Origin: Syntrophomonas sp. DTU018
Lineage (GTDB): Bacteria > Bacillota > Syntrophomonadia > Syntrophomonadales > Syntrophomonadaceae
Assembly (NCBI GenBank): GCA_001513155.1
Contig: LFSR01000044.1
Location: 1-64,000 of the forward strand
DNA: 64,000 nt
Reading direction: 5' to 3'
Shown: piece after piece, positions 8,766 to 17,474 of the stretch
How the letters are laid out: each line of letters opens with the position of its first letter
How positions within the stretch are numbered: the stretch's first letter is position 1
Made by a program: the position numbers and the translations under genes
The notes under the pieces: model-generated
The model's input: the letters and a program-made list of their open reading frames with translations, nothing else
The model's database searches: none
Told to the model about the DNA's origin: nothing

Positions 8766-9665
8766 ATGGTTGTTGTTTCCATTGATCATCATGTCAAATT
8801 GGTCTTTAGTGAAGCAGGTTTTATGTTCTGTAACTGTGTATTCATTGACGATGATGTTAAAGCCATAATCGATACTGGCGCTGATGTTCAATCTTTAATG
8901 TCAATTAAACCCGAACAAATCGACATGGTTATGTACACCCATCATCATTATGATCATACCAGAGGGCACCGGTTTTTCACCGGTGCTCAGACCTATATAC
9001 ATGCTAGTGATACTCAGGCTCTGTCTGATTGGGACGATTTTATGTATTACAATTCTATCGATCGCTGGGAAGAATTGATGCCCGGGGTTGATTACCGGGA
9101 GGCTGCGGCTCAGCTGGGTTTGGACTCAGGTGTGAAGCCGGATATAAATATCCATGGAGAATTGACGGATGGACAAGTACTGGATTTCGGTCATACCAAA
9201 GTTGAAGTACTGCATACACCGGGACATTCCGCCGGGCACTGTTGTTTCTGGTTTCCTGACCAGGAATTTCTGTTTACAGGTGATATTTGCTTGACTCAAG
9301 CAGGGCCATGGTATGGGGAAATTATGGCTAGTCCTGACGATATGCTCAATTCCATCGATCGCTTAATTGCCTTGAAGCCCCCGCGGGTATGTTCATGCCA
9401 TATCAGCGATATTAATACCGATCCCATAGAGATTATGCAGGAATTTAAACGACGGATTATCAAAAGGGATGAACGCATTTATAATTTTTTGAAAAAGAAG
9501 CCGGCTGACATACATGAAATAGCGGATCAGCATTTAATATATCGCCTGCATCCTACTGCTTTTGTTCTGTTCTGGGAAAAGCTGATGGTAATAAAGCATT
9601 TGGAGCGCTTGGAAAAGATGGGCCTGGTAAAACCAATTGGCAATGGGTTATATACAGCGGCATAG
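8766..9665 (+). CDS. MBL-fold metallo-hydrolase
   Basis: 299 aa. It has the metallo-beta-lactamase metal motif THHHYDHTRG (about 58-67), a second metal His in TPGHSAGHC, an Asp in FTGDICL and the distal His in CSCHIS. The C-terminal 70 residues look like the winged-helix/helical tail of LACTB2-like hydrolases. Substrate cannot be read from sequence. AGGGGAG precedes ATG 8766 after a 38-nt gap from the UPF0182 gene, and the SGNH hydrolase follows after 11 nt, so co-transcription with the mqn operon is possible. Confidence 0.85.
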   Translation: MVVVSIDHHVKLVFSEAGFMFCNCVFIDDDVKAIIDTGADVQSLMSIKPEQIDMVMYTHHHYDHTRGHRFFTGAQTYIHASDTQALSDWDDFMYYNSIDRWEELMPGVDYREAAAQLGLDSGVKPDINIHGELTDGQVLDFGHTKVEVLHTPGHSAGHCCFWFPDQEFLFTGDICLTQAGPWYGEIMASPDDMLNSIDRLIALKPPRVCSCHISDINTDPIEIMQEFKRRIIKRDERIYNFLKKKPADIHEIADQHLIYRLHPTAFVLFWEKLMVIKHLERLEKMGLVKPIGNGLYTAA

Positions 9666-9676
9666 GGGGATAAGGG

Positions 9677-10225
9677 ATGAAGATCGTGTGTTTAGGCGAT
9701 TCAATTACCTGGGGATTTCCCTATGGACCTCAGGATTCCTGGGTAGCAATGCTGCAGAAACAGTTGCAGGTGGAAATAATCAACCGGGGGATCAACGGCA
9801 ACACAACCTCCGATATGCTAGCCCGCTTTGACCGCCATGTGCTTCAGGAAAAACCAACCCATTTAATACTAATGGGCGGCATTAATGATGTGGTATGCCA
9901 GGATTCCTTTGATCTTATTACTCATAATATCCGGACGATGGTGGAAAAAGCTCTTGCTGCTGGTATTACTGTTATACTGGGTACTCCTACCGCCGTGGAC
10001 TATCCGGCCTGGGAGCGCATCCTGCAGCGCTTAAGGGATTGGATACATGAATTGGCAGAAAAATATAATCTCCAGGTAATCGACTTTCACAAGGCTTTTT
10101 ATGATGAGGCAAGCAATCTGCGCACTGACCTGTTGCTGCCGGATGGGGGACACCCCACCCGTTCTGGATATCAGGCCATATATGATCAGATAGATCTAAG
10201 TATTTTTAAATCTCCAACCAGCTAA
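9677..10225 (+). CDS. SGNH/GDSL-family esterase
   Basis: 182 aa with all four SGNH blocks. Ser is in GDSITWG (residues 7-13), Gly in INGNTTSDM, Asn in MGGINDV, and the Asp/His pair is in LPDGGHPT near the C terminus. No signal peptide is visible, so a cytoplasmic thioesterase, lysophospholipase or acetylesterase are all possible. ATG 9677 has GGGGGATAAGGG upstream. The gene ends tail-to-tail with the minus-strand PP-loop gene; the two stop codons overlap by three bases. Confidence 0.85.
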   Translation: MKIVCLGDSITWGFPYGPQDSWVAMLQKQLQVEIINRGINGNTTSDMLARFDRHVLQEKPTHLILMGGINDVVCQDSFDLITHNIRTMVEKALAAGITVILGTPTAVDYPAWERILQRLRDWIHELAEKYNLQVIDFHKAFYDEASNLRTDLLLPDGGHPTRSGYQAIYDQIDLSIFKSPTS

Positions 10226-11211
10226 ATAGTAGTAGGAACCTGTTCCGGGGACAGGGGAACCACTTCTATAGTCTTAATAATCTGGCCGTCCGGGGTATAG
10301 ACCTTTACGCGGGCGGTATTTTCATTTTTGGCATCGCTGTAGCGAGCCACTATGGAACCAGCGTAATCTACATAAGGTTCAGGATCAACCGGCAGTATAG
10401 CCCGTAACAAGCCCACTGGTCCGGGACGGTCAGTAACTTTAAGCAAAAGATCAGATGAATTAGCCAGGGCTTCCAACCGTTCGTTTTCCGCATGATTGCG
10501 CCCCACTGCCAGGAGCAGTCCTTCTTCCAGGTAGAAATGACGGCCCACTCGTAATATACCCAATTGTTCAGGACGAGGAGATTCGATCAGGTTCATTATG
10601 TGCTTGAGACGGCGGACATAGTTCTGTTCAGTCAGCAAGCATCCGCCGGCAGGAGAAGGATAGTCCTTAATACCGTATTTTTCAGCCAACTGCATCTGGC
10701 GAGTGCGGCTGCGCCCGCTGATGTCCAGTAATTTGTCCCGATCTATCCAGCCTTCTTTTTCAGGTATGGTTACATCCAGCAATTTACCGCTGAGAGGCCG
10801 GACGATATATCCTTTATATCCTGACAGTTTATCAACTGCATTTAAGGCATTGCGATTCTGGCTCATAGGCCGCTGACCTAAAACTTCACCGGTTATGATA
10901 AAGGATGCTCCCAGCTCCGGCATTAAGTCTCCGGCCTTTCTGAACATAAAGGCATGGCAGTCAATGCAGGGGTTGAGGTTTTTGCCGTATCCATATACCG
11001 GGTTTTTCAGAACCTTTTCAATATATTCGTCACCCACTGGTCGTACCAGCAGTTCAATACCCAGTCTGCGGGCAGCTCGTTTGATACGATCAGTGCCGCC
11101 GAAAAAAGGACTTTCAAAATGTACGGCTACTACATCAATGCCTTGATCCTGTATTATACGAACTGACAGCTGGGAATCCAGTCCCCCTGAGAAAAGGCTG
11201 ATTGCCTTCAT
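10222..11211 (-). CDS. PP-loop RNA thiolase-like protein, possible NFACT-R tail
   Basis: 329 aa. The N-terminal ATP pyrophosphatase P-loop is SGGLDS (8-13). Two cysteine positions resemble the tRNA-thiolation enzymes MnmA/ThiI: NPCIDCH (about 81-87) and GGCLLTE (about 188-194). The C-terminal ~120 residues (from about ILRVGRHFYLEEGLLLAVGR) look like the DUF814/NFACT-R RNA-binding module. ThiI's THUMP domain is absent. A tRNA or other RNA sulfur-transfer role is the best guess. Its ATG overlaps the TGA of the DUF523 gene (ATGA), so the two are translationally coupled. Confidence 0.75.
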   Translation of the reverse strand: MKAISLFSGGLDSQLSVRIIQDQGIDVVAVHFESPFFGGTDRIKRAARRLGIELLVRPVGDEYIEKVLKNPVYGYGKNLNPCIDCHAFMFRKAGDLMPELGASFIITGEVLGQRPMSQNRNALNAVDKLSGYKGYIVRPLSGKLLDVTIPEKEGWIDRDKLLDISGRSRTRQMQLAEKYGIKDYPSPAGGCLLTEQNYVRRLKHIMNLIESPRPEQLGILRVGRHFYLEEGLLLAVGRNHAENERLEALANSSDLLLKVTDRPGPVGLLRAILPVDPEPYVDYAGSIVARYSDAKNENTARVKVYTPDGQIIKTIEVVPLSPEQVPTTI

Positions 11212-11672
11212 TCCTGACCACGCTCCTTGAGATATTCCACATCACTTACCACCGAAAAGCCGTTTTCTTTTAACAAGGCCGCCGTAACCCCGCAACCATC
11301 CCGCAGCTTACGAGAGAAGGTGCCATCGTAAATTTGCCCCACTCCGCAAGAAGGACTTTTGCTTTTCAGAATTACTATACTCACATCAAATTCCCGGGCC
11401 AATTCCAGAGTCCGCTTGGCACCCAAGAGGAAGGAACTGGTTACATCTTCTCCATCCCGGTTGACTACTTGAGCCTTGCCCTCCAATACATCATATCCGG
11501 TTCCGTTGATTATTTCTGCTGCCTTGCGGGGAATGGGCAGTCCTCCCAGGACTTCCGGGCATACGGTGATTACCTCGCCGCGGTCCAGCATTTCTGCGAA
11601 CAAAGGGTGTTCGTTGTTGCCGCCATCGTATTTACAGTTTAACCCACATAAACAGGCGCTTATAAGTATCAT
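11208..11672 (-). CDS. DUF523 (YbbK-like) cysteine-rich protein
   Basis: About 154 aa, the usual length for DUF523. It has the N-terminal CLCGLNCKYDG motif, the VCPEVLGGLPIPR segment and the KSKSPSCGVGQIYDG block. The conserved Cys residues suggest metal or Fe-S binding. Family function is unsettled; some members have been linked to desulfidase-type chemistry. I start at ATG 11672 because GGAGAG lies 9 nt upstream; the 33-nt longer frame has no ribosome site. It is coupled to the downstream PP-loop RNA thiolase-like gene, which suggests a shared role in sulfur handling (inference). Confidence 0.85.
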   Translation of the reverse strand: MILISACLCGLNCKYDGGNNEHPLFAEMLDRGEVITVCPEVLGGLPIPRKAAEIINGTGYDVLEGKAQVVNRDGEDVTSSFLLGAKRTLELAREFDVSIVILKSKSPSCGVGQIYDGTFSRKLRDGCGVTAALLKENGFSVVSDVEYLKERGQE

Positions 11673-11811
11673 AGGAATAATCTCTCCATCTTGTCCTATT
11701 ATCAATAGTATTGCTTGGTATGGTGGTGCAGCATCGATATTTTTAATATTAGCAAAGAATCAACCATTTTCATATTATAAGATACTTAATTGTAACGGTG
11801 GCGATAATAGG
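11673..11811. promoter_or_regulatory. Divergent intergenic region with a CATATTAT motif
   Basis: This 139-bp AT-rich spacer separates the DUF523 gene from the first ATP-grasp gene. CATATTATA at 11771-11779 fits the CATANNNTA form of a sigma-K -10 and resembles a sigma-E -10. A similar CATATTATG stands before the third ATP-grasp gene at about 23324. No convincing -35 partner was found here, so mother-cell control is only a suggestion. Confidence 0.25.
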
Positions 11812-13191
11812 GTGCACATATTTCCTAAGGTTCGCATTACGGCTGACAATCGACTGGGCACGAAAAGAATTGGCATAACGGAGAGCTTGGGTAAACGACT
11901 GTCCCTGCAGGATAATGGGCAGTTGGTTGTTGGAGTAGGGAAACGGAGAATCCCTTATGTCATTAGTCTGCAACCCGGCAATAACGATACCGTCTTTTTG
12001 CACACATCTAGTATTCGCCAACTGTGTCTGATACCTAACCAGGATTATGGTTATGTTTACCAAGCCGGAGAGCTGCGGCTTGGACCCATGGTAGGAATTA
12101 TGATAGAAGTTTTAGGTGGGCCTGGCAGGCTTTTTGCCGGTCAAACCACTTTTATTAAGTCACTGATCAGCAGAGGACAGGAACTCGGAGAGATATGTTA
12201 TGCCTTCAGTCCTTACGCTATTGACTGGCAACGTCAGCTGGTCACCGGATACACCTACAGAAATGGCAAATGGGTTAAACAGAGTTTCCCTTTTCCGGAT
12301 GTGGTTTATCCCCGGGAGAGAACTTACGCATATTCCCGCATAATTGTGCAGATCCGTCAGCGCTTTTCTGCCATGGGAATAAAGTTTCTCAATCCTCAAT
12401 TGGCAGGCAAGTGGGTAACTTATCAGACTATCCATAATCATCCCCAGCTAAGAGCTTTTGTTCCTGATACCAGGTTGTTAACCAGTTTTCATGTAGTTGA
12501 AGCTATGGTGAAAAAATACCGGACAGTTTATTTAAAACCGGTTATCGGCTCAAAAGGGCAAAACATTATTAGGATAACTCGCAATTCGTCTAACAATTTA
12601 TATCAATTCCAATATCAGCGGAGCCAAAAGGCGGTAAGGGGAACAGCAACCAGCCTGGGGCAATTAAGAGCATCTTTGCGCCCGGTAATGGGGAAAAGAG
12701 AATATTTAGTCCAACAGGGCATTAAACTGCTGACTTTCCAGGGACATATCACCGATGTACGGGCCATCGTACAAAAAGATCATACTGGCCAGTGGATGGT
12801 TACCGCTATAGGCTGTCGCATGGGACCCGCTGGGTCCATTACCAGTAATCTAGCCTCCGGTGGGCGGGGAGCCAAACTCTCTACCATACTGGAAAAGCAT
12901 TTCCCCAGTCAGCAGCAGCGTGATCAGATTGAGCGGGATATCCGTTTTGTAGCTTTAGAATCAGCGAGGGTTTTAGAAAACACCATCGGTACAGCCGGGG
13001 AAATGGGGGTTGATTTAGGCATAGATGTGAATGGGAAGATCTGGTTTATCGAAGCTAATTTGCGCCCCGCCCGCCGGTTGTTTCGTCTGATTGATGAGAC
13101 TGAATCCAGGCAGCAGTCAATAGTAAATCCCATGCTTTATAGCCGCTATCTGGCAGGTTTTTCTGGAAAGGAGTATGACGAGTGCAAGTAG
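11812..13191 (+). CDS. YheC/YheD-like ATP-grasp protein A
   Basis: Predicted ATP-dependent carboxylate-amine ligase of the spore-coat-associated YheC/YheD family. The frame is open from 11476, but homology begins near 11812, where GTG follows GGTGG. This gives 459 aa, matching its 445- and 448-aa paralogues here. The N-terminal half is the family-specific domain (RLGPMVGIMIEVL; FPFPDVVYPRE). The ATP-grasp half shows YLKPVIGSKGQNI, the DVRAIVQKD block and the metal-binding GVDLGIDVNGKIWFIEAN, with the ExN intact. The stop overlaps the next gene by 10 bp. Substrate is unknown; the family is thought to modify coat or envelope polypeptides. Confidence 0.8.
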   Translation: MHIFPKVRITADNRLGTKRIGITESLGKRLSLQDNGQLVVGVGKRRIPYVISLQPGNNDTVFLHTSSIRQLCLIPNQDYGYVYQAGELRLGPMVGIMIEVLGGPGRLFAGQTTFIKSLISRGQELGEICYAFSPYAIDWQRQLVTGYTYRNGKWVKQSFPFPDVVYPRERTYAYSRIIVQIRQRFSAMGIKFLNPQLAGKWVTYQTIHNHPQLRAFVPDTRLLTSFHVVEAMVKKYRTVYLKPVIGSKGQNIIRITRNSSNNLYQFQYQRSQKAVRGTATSLGQLRASLRPVMGKREYLVQQGIKLLTFQGHITDVRAIVQKDHTGQWMVTAIGCRMGPAGSITSNLASGGRGAKLSTILEKHFPSQQQRDQIERDIRFVALESARVLENTIGTAGEMGVDLGIDVNGKIWFIEANLRPARRLFRLIDETESRQQSIVNPMLYSRYLAGFSGKEYDECK

Positions 13192-14519
13192 TTGGCAAGA
13201 TATTCCTATCCAATCGTCTGGTGGAACGTCTGGGAATAAATGTTCAGCCCTTAATAAAAGTAAGAGCAGGTTGTCTGGTAGTTACCACCGAAATGGTAGT
13301 AACCCCGGATAATCGCACTACTTACATGCTGTCACCTGCTCTGGCTCAAGCCCTATATATTCACAGACAAAAGCGTTTGCTGATTCGCTATGACTATGAA
13401 AACGCCATGCTGCATGTGGGACCGACCATAGGCATATTCGCTACCGGTTTACCCCGGAGGGGATATTATGAACCCACCAGTATTGGGGCTGAGCTTATAT
13501 TTTTAAGTAACATCAGCAATACTATGCCGGGACAGATTTACATTTTTACCCCTACATCCATAAACTGGGATAATTTAACGGTGCGGGGGTATTCCTACCG
13601 GCATAGCAACTCGGGCAAGGGGACTTGGATATCATCCCTGTATCCTTTGCCGGATGTGGTATATGACCGAGTATCAACTCGTACCGGAGAAGCCCGGGAA
13701 CAGATTAGGAATACTAAAATTAAGCTGATGCAGCAGCCTTATCTTAAATATTTTAATCCCTCCTTTTTGAATAAATGGAAAGTCCACGAAATGCTCCTTA
13801 CCAATCCCTGGCTGCACAAACATCTTCCTGAGACCAGGCCTTTGACTACGGAAAACTTAGAAGCCATGTTAAAAAAGCACAAAACCCTGTATGTAAAACC
13901 CAGCAACGGAAGTCTGGGATTGGGAATTATACGGGTTACCCAGGATCAGAAAGGCACCTTGCATTACTTGGTTCACCGGACCAAACGTTTCCGGAGTAGC
14001 GCGGAAAGTGCTGCTGACTTTATGACCAAAACCCGCAAAATTCGCGCCGATAAGCCCTATATAGTGCAGGAGGGAATAGATATCGCCACTTACCATGGAT
14101 CGCCTTTTGATATTCGTATAATTTTTCAAAAAAACCGTTATGGTCAATGGCAGATTGGTAAGAAATTTGCCCGGGTGGCTGCCAGGGGAAGTTCAGTATC
14201 TAATTTAAGCAGCGGGGGGAAAGCTCTGCCCACTAAAATAATAATGAGAGCCATGTTTCGCAAAGCCGACTTAATCGAAGAAAAGAATAAGCAGATTAAA
14301 GAAGTTTGCTGTCAGGTAGCCAAGACCATTGAGAAAGTCAGCCAGATGACTTACGGTGAATTGGGACTGGATTTAGGATTTGATAAAAACGGCCACATTT
14401 GGCTGATTGAAGTTAACTCTAAACCTCGCAAAACTACCCAGACCGAGTTGTCAAAGATAATTATGCGGAATGCTTTTAAAAGACCCTTGGAATTTAGCAC
14501 CTATTTAGCAGGATTTTAA
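13182..14519 (+). CDS. YheC/YheD-like ATP-grasp protein B
   Basis: 445 aa, paralogue of the upstream gene and translationally coupled to it. GTG 13182 lies about 8 nt after GGAAAGGAG. Family landmarks are GPTIGIFATGLP, LYPLPDVVYDRV, the ATP-grasp loop YVKPSNGSLGLGI, DIRIIFQKNRYGQW and the metal motif GLDLGFDKNGHIWLIEVNSKPR (EVN intact). It ends in TYLAGF, the same tail motif seen in protein A (RYLAGF). Two intact paralogues in tandem suggest successive or alternative ligations on one substrate (inference). Confidence 0.85.
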   Translation: MQVVGKIFLSNRLVERLGINVQPLIKVRAGCLVVTTEMVVTPDNRTTYMLSPALAQALYIHRQKRLLIRYDYENAMLHVGPTIGIFATGLPRRGYYEPTSIGAELIFLSNISNTMPGQIYIFTPTSINWDNLTVRGYSYRHSNSGKGTWISSLYPLPDVVYDRVSTRTGEAREQIRNTKIKLMQQPYLKYFNPSFLNKWKVHEMLLTNPWLHKHLPETRPLTTENLEAMLKKHKTLYVKPSNGSLGLGIIRVTQDQKGTLHYLVHRTKRFRSSAESAADFMTKTRKIRADKPYIVQEGIDIATYHGSPFDIRIIFQKNRYGQWQIGKKFARVAARGSSVSNLSSGGKALPTKIIMRAMFRKADLIEEKNKQIKEVCCQVAKTIEKVSQMTYGELGLDLGFDKNGHIWLIEVNSKPRKTTQTELSKIIMRNAFKRPLEFSTYLAGF

Positions 14520-14696
14520 GTTTAAATAGGAAACACAGATATATAACCTTGTTAATAGCGCATCTTGCAATGAAAGTATAAGCAGAATAGTGATATACTG
14601 GAATAGACCATTAATTTACAATAGGTATAAAAGTTTACACTATAGGCTCAAACACTATTTGATGATCTGAGTATTTCAATCTTCTGGAGGTTAGAT

Positions 14697-15791
14697 ATGG
14701 CAACGATAAAACGTATTGGAGTGCTTACCGGAGGAGGAGACTGTCCCGGGTTAAATGCGGTAATTCGGGCTGTTACTAAAACGGCTATAAATGAGTACGG
14801 AGTTGAAGTGGTAGGCTTTCGCGACGGTTTTAAGGGCTTAGTGGAAAACGATTATGTTCCCCTGGATTTGAGGGCAGTATCAGGTATTGCCCATCTAGGT
14901 GGTACCATTCTGGGTACTACCAACCGGGACAATCCTTTTAATTTTCACAGGGTAATAAACGGACAAGACCATTTCAGTGACAGGTCCCAGGAAGCTATTG
15001 CCAATATGGAAAAGCTTGGCCTGGGGGGATTAGTGGTTATCGGCGGTGACGGCAGCCTGAATATCGCCTACCGCTTCTATCAAATGGGCGTGCCCGTGGT
15101 GGGGGTACCCAAAACTATAGATAATGACCTGTCAGCTACCGATATTACTTTCGGCTTTTATACAGCGGTTACCACTGCTTCAGAAGCCCTCGACAAGCTG
15201 CACACCACTGCGGAGTCGCATCACCGGGTTATGATATTGGAAGTGATGGGACGGTATGCCGGTTGGATAGCATTATATGCAGGTTTGTCAGGGGGAGCTG
15301 ATGTTATACTCATTCCGGAAATACCTTACCACATTGAGGCAGTGGTGAAGAAGATCAGGCAGCGCCACCAGCAAACCAAAAAGTTCAGCATCATAGTAGT
15401 GGCCGAGGGAGCAGCACCTGTAGGCGGAGAAATGGTGGTGCAAAAACTGGTTCCCACCAGTCATGATCCGATCCGCCTGGGGGGAATTGGCAATCAATTA
15501 GCTGAACAGATTGAAGAAATAACCGGTATAGAGACCCGGGTCACGGTACTGGGGCATTTGCAACGAGGAGGCCAGCCGATCCCTTATGATCGTATTTTGG
15601 CCACCAGATACGGAGTAGCTGCTACAGAAAATTTAATCGAAGGCAATGTTGGAGTTATGGTGAGTCTGCAGGGAACAAGGATAACTACTGTACCTTTGCA
15701 AGAAGCTGTCAAGGAAATACGGAAAGTGCCATTGGACAGTGATATGATAAGGGCAGCCAAGGCGGTAGGCATTAGTTTTGGCGCTGAGTAA
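14697..15791 (+). CDS. pfkA: 6-phosphofructokinase
   Basis: It phosphorylates fructose-6-phosphate in glycolysis. The 364-aa protein has TGGGDCPGLNAVIR (11-24), GGDGSLNIA and the catalytic PKTIDND. Gly in GGDGS together with Lys in GVPKTID matches the actinobacterial-type group III enzymes that use ATP; PPi-dependent members usually have Asp at the first position. GGAGGT precedes ATG 14697. It is followed after 32 nt by a sigma-54 activator and then hbd. A PPi-dependent activity cannot be excluded from sequence alone. Confidence 0.85.
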   Translation: MATIKRIGVLTGGGDCPGLNAVIRAVTKTAINEYGVEVVGFRDGFKGLVENDYVPLDLRAVSGIAHLGGTILGTTNRDNPFNFHRVINGQDHFSDRSQEAIANMEKLGLGGLVVIGGDGSLNIAYRFYQMGVPVVGVPKTIDNDLSATDITFGFYTAVTTASEALDKLHTTAESHHRVMILEVMGRYAGWIALYAGLSGGADVILIPEIPYHIEAVVKKIRQRHQQTKKFSIIVVAEGAAPVGGEMVVQKLVPTSHDPIRLGGIGNQLAEQIEEITGIETRVTVLGHLQRGGQPIPYDRILATRYGVAATENLIEGNVGVMVSLQGTRITTVPLQEAVKEIRKVPLDSDMIRAAKAVGISFGAE

Positions 15792-15823
15792 AACCTTTTG
15801 AGAATGAAATGAGGGTTTAGGGT

Positions 15824-17458
15824 ATGCTGGTTAAAGATATCATGCGTACTGAGTTTCATGCCTTTAATATCCATGATACCCTGGCGTCTGCCTGCAAAAG
15901 CATGGACAGCCTTAAACTTTATGGTGCTCCGGTGATTGATGATCAGGGTGTTATCAAAGGCATATTTACCCGGCCTCATTTAATAAGAGCCTTAATTGAA
16001 AAGCGTGATCCCAACACTTTGATAAAGGATCTTATGCAGCCGTCTATAGTAACCCTCGAACCTGATAACGACATCAGCGAAGCTATTAAAATGTTTGTGG
16101 ATACCGGTTATCGTCATTATCCCGTCAGGGATAGTGAGGGAAAACTGGTGGGACTGGTTTTATCTTCAGACTTGCTGCAGGTGGGGGCCCAGGAACTGTA
16201 TCGGGTGTTTGGAACCCATCGTCTTGATTACCTGGGCAATGCCATGATTGGTATTGACGCCAAGGGATACATAAGGTCAGTAAGTGAGAGTGCCCGCAGG
16301 ATATTTGGCCCTCGAGCTGCAGAATTGGTGAACAAGCATGTGATGGAGACTATTCCTCTTATGGAAAACCTGGCCAAGGAGATGGCATTGGATGCCCAAA
16401 AAGCCAAACACCTGGCGCACCAGTTGTCTATTGCCTTGAATAGACTGGAGTATTACCGTAACGAACTGAAAACGGTACGCAGCAAATACACTTTCAACGA
16501 GATAGTGGGTATGTCCCCCCAGATGAAAAAATTGCGCCACCTGGCTGCGCAAGCTGCCAAAACTACTTCCACTGTCCTTATCAGGGGTGAGAGCGGAACC
16601 GGCAAGGAACTGCTGGCCCAGGCTATTCACAATGCCAGCCCTAGATGCAACCAGCCTTTTATTAAAGTTAACTGCGCAGCCATTCCTGAAACGCTGATGG
16701 AATCCGAGCTGTTTGGCTACAGCGAAGGGGCCTTTACCGGAGCCCTGAGAGGCGGTAAGCCTGGCAAATTTGAACTGGCTGATGGGGGAACAATATTCCT
16801 GGATGAAATCGGCGACCTGCAACCCAGTCTCCAGTCAAAGCTGTTAAGGGTTCTGCAGGAATTTGAGTTTGAACGATTAGGCAGCACCAAAACCATTAAT
16901 GTTGATGTAAGGGTTATTGCCGCTACCAATCGCAATCTGGAAGAGTTGATAAAGCGGGGCAAGTTCAGGGCTGATTTATTTTACCGTCTTAATGTGGTGG
17001 AGATAGTAACTCCGCCGCTGCGGGAACGCCGGGAAGATATTGATTATTTAACGGATTATCTGCTGGAGAAGATAACTGACCGTTTGCATATACCACTGGT
17101 GGGGATAAGTGAGGAAGCACGCCAGATACTGCGGGAATATGATTTTCCAGGCAATGTCCGGGAACTGGAAAACATCCTGGAAAGGGCCATTAATTTGATT
17201 AATGAAAACAGCGATACTATTCTTCCTGAGCATCTGCAGTTGCTGGGACATCATGCTAGTTCCAATATGGATTTGACGGTTAGTAAAATAACGGAAAGCA
17301 TGCCCAGGAGTTTAGAGGAAACTGTAAAGCTGGCAGAGAAAAATGCTATATTAGAGGCATTGAAACGTTCTGGAGGCAACCGCAATAAGGCTGCTCAAAT
17401 GCTGAATATCCACCGGTCACTGCTGTATAAAAAGATGCAAAAGCATAATATACGATAA
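15824..17458 (+). CDS. Sigma-54 activator with twin CBS domains
   Basis: 544 aa. Residues 1-120 form two CBS repeats, each starting with the DIM/DLM signature (VKDIMRTEF, IKDLMQPSI), which commonly bind adenosyl ligands such as AMP, ATP or SAM. A PAS-like segment follows at about 130-190 (AMIGIDAKGYIRSVSESA). The AAA+ core has Walker A GESGTGKE, the sigma-54 contact loop GAFTGA and Walker B GGTIFLDEIGD. A Fis-type helix-turn-helix closes it (GGNRNKAAQMLNIHRSLLYKK). Its position between pfkA and hbd suggests that energy charge controls fatty-acid oxidation genes (inference). No -24/-12 element was seen in its own upstream region. Confidence 0.88.
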   Translation: MLVKDIMRTEFHAFNIHDTLASACKSMDSLKLYGAPVIDDQGVIKGIFTRPHLIRALIEKRDPNTLIKDLMQPSIVTLEPDNDISEAIKMFVDTGYRHYPVRDSEGKLVGLVLSSDLLQVGAQELYRVFGTHRLDYLGNAMIGIDAKGYIRSVSESARRIFGPRAAELVNKHVMETIPLMENLAKEMALDAQKAKHLAHQLSIALNRLEYYRNELKTVRSKYTFNEIVGMSPQMKKLRHLAAQAAKTTSTVLIRGESGTGKELLAQAIHNASPRCNQPFIKVNCAAIPETLMESELFGYSEGAFTGALRGGKPGKFELADGGTIFLDEIGDLQPSLQSKLLRVLQEFEFERLGSTKTINVDVRVIAATNRNLEELIKRGKFRADLFYRLNVVEIVTPPLRERREDIDYLTDYLLEKITDRLHIPLVGISEEARQILREYDFPGNVRELENILERAINLINENSDTILPEHLQLLGHHASSNMDLTVSKITESMPRSLEETVKLAEKNAILEALKRSGGNRNKAAQMLNIHRSLLYKKMQKHNIR

Positions 17459-17474
17459 TTAGGGAGGAGAGGCA

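Noticed and set aside
11476-11811. 112-codon N-terminal extension of ATP-grasp protein A
   Set aside because: It overlaps the start of the opposite-strand DUF523 gene and has no counterpart in the two paralogues; GTG 11812 gives a matching length.
14520-14696. Sigma-54 promoter before pfkA
   Set aside because: TTGCAA occurs at 14567, but no GG lies 10 bp before its GC, so the -24 element is missing.
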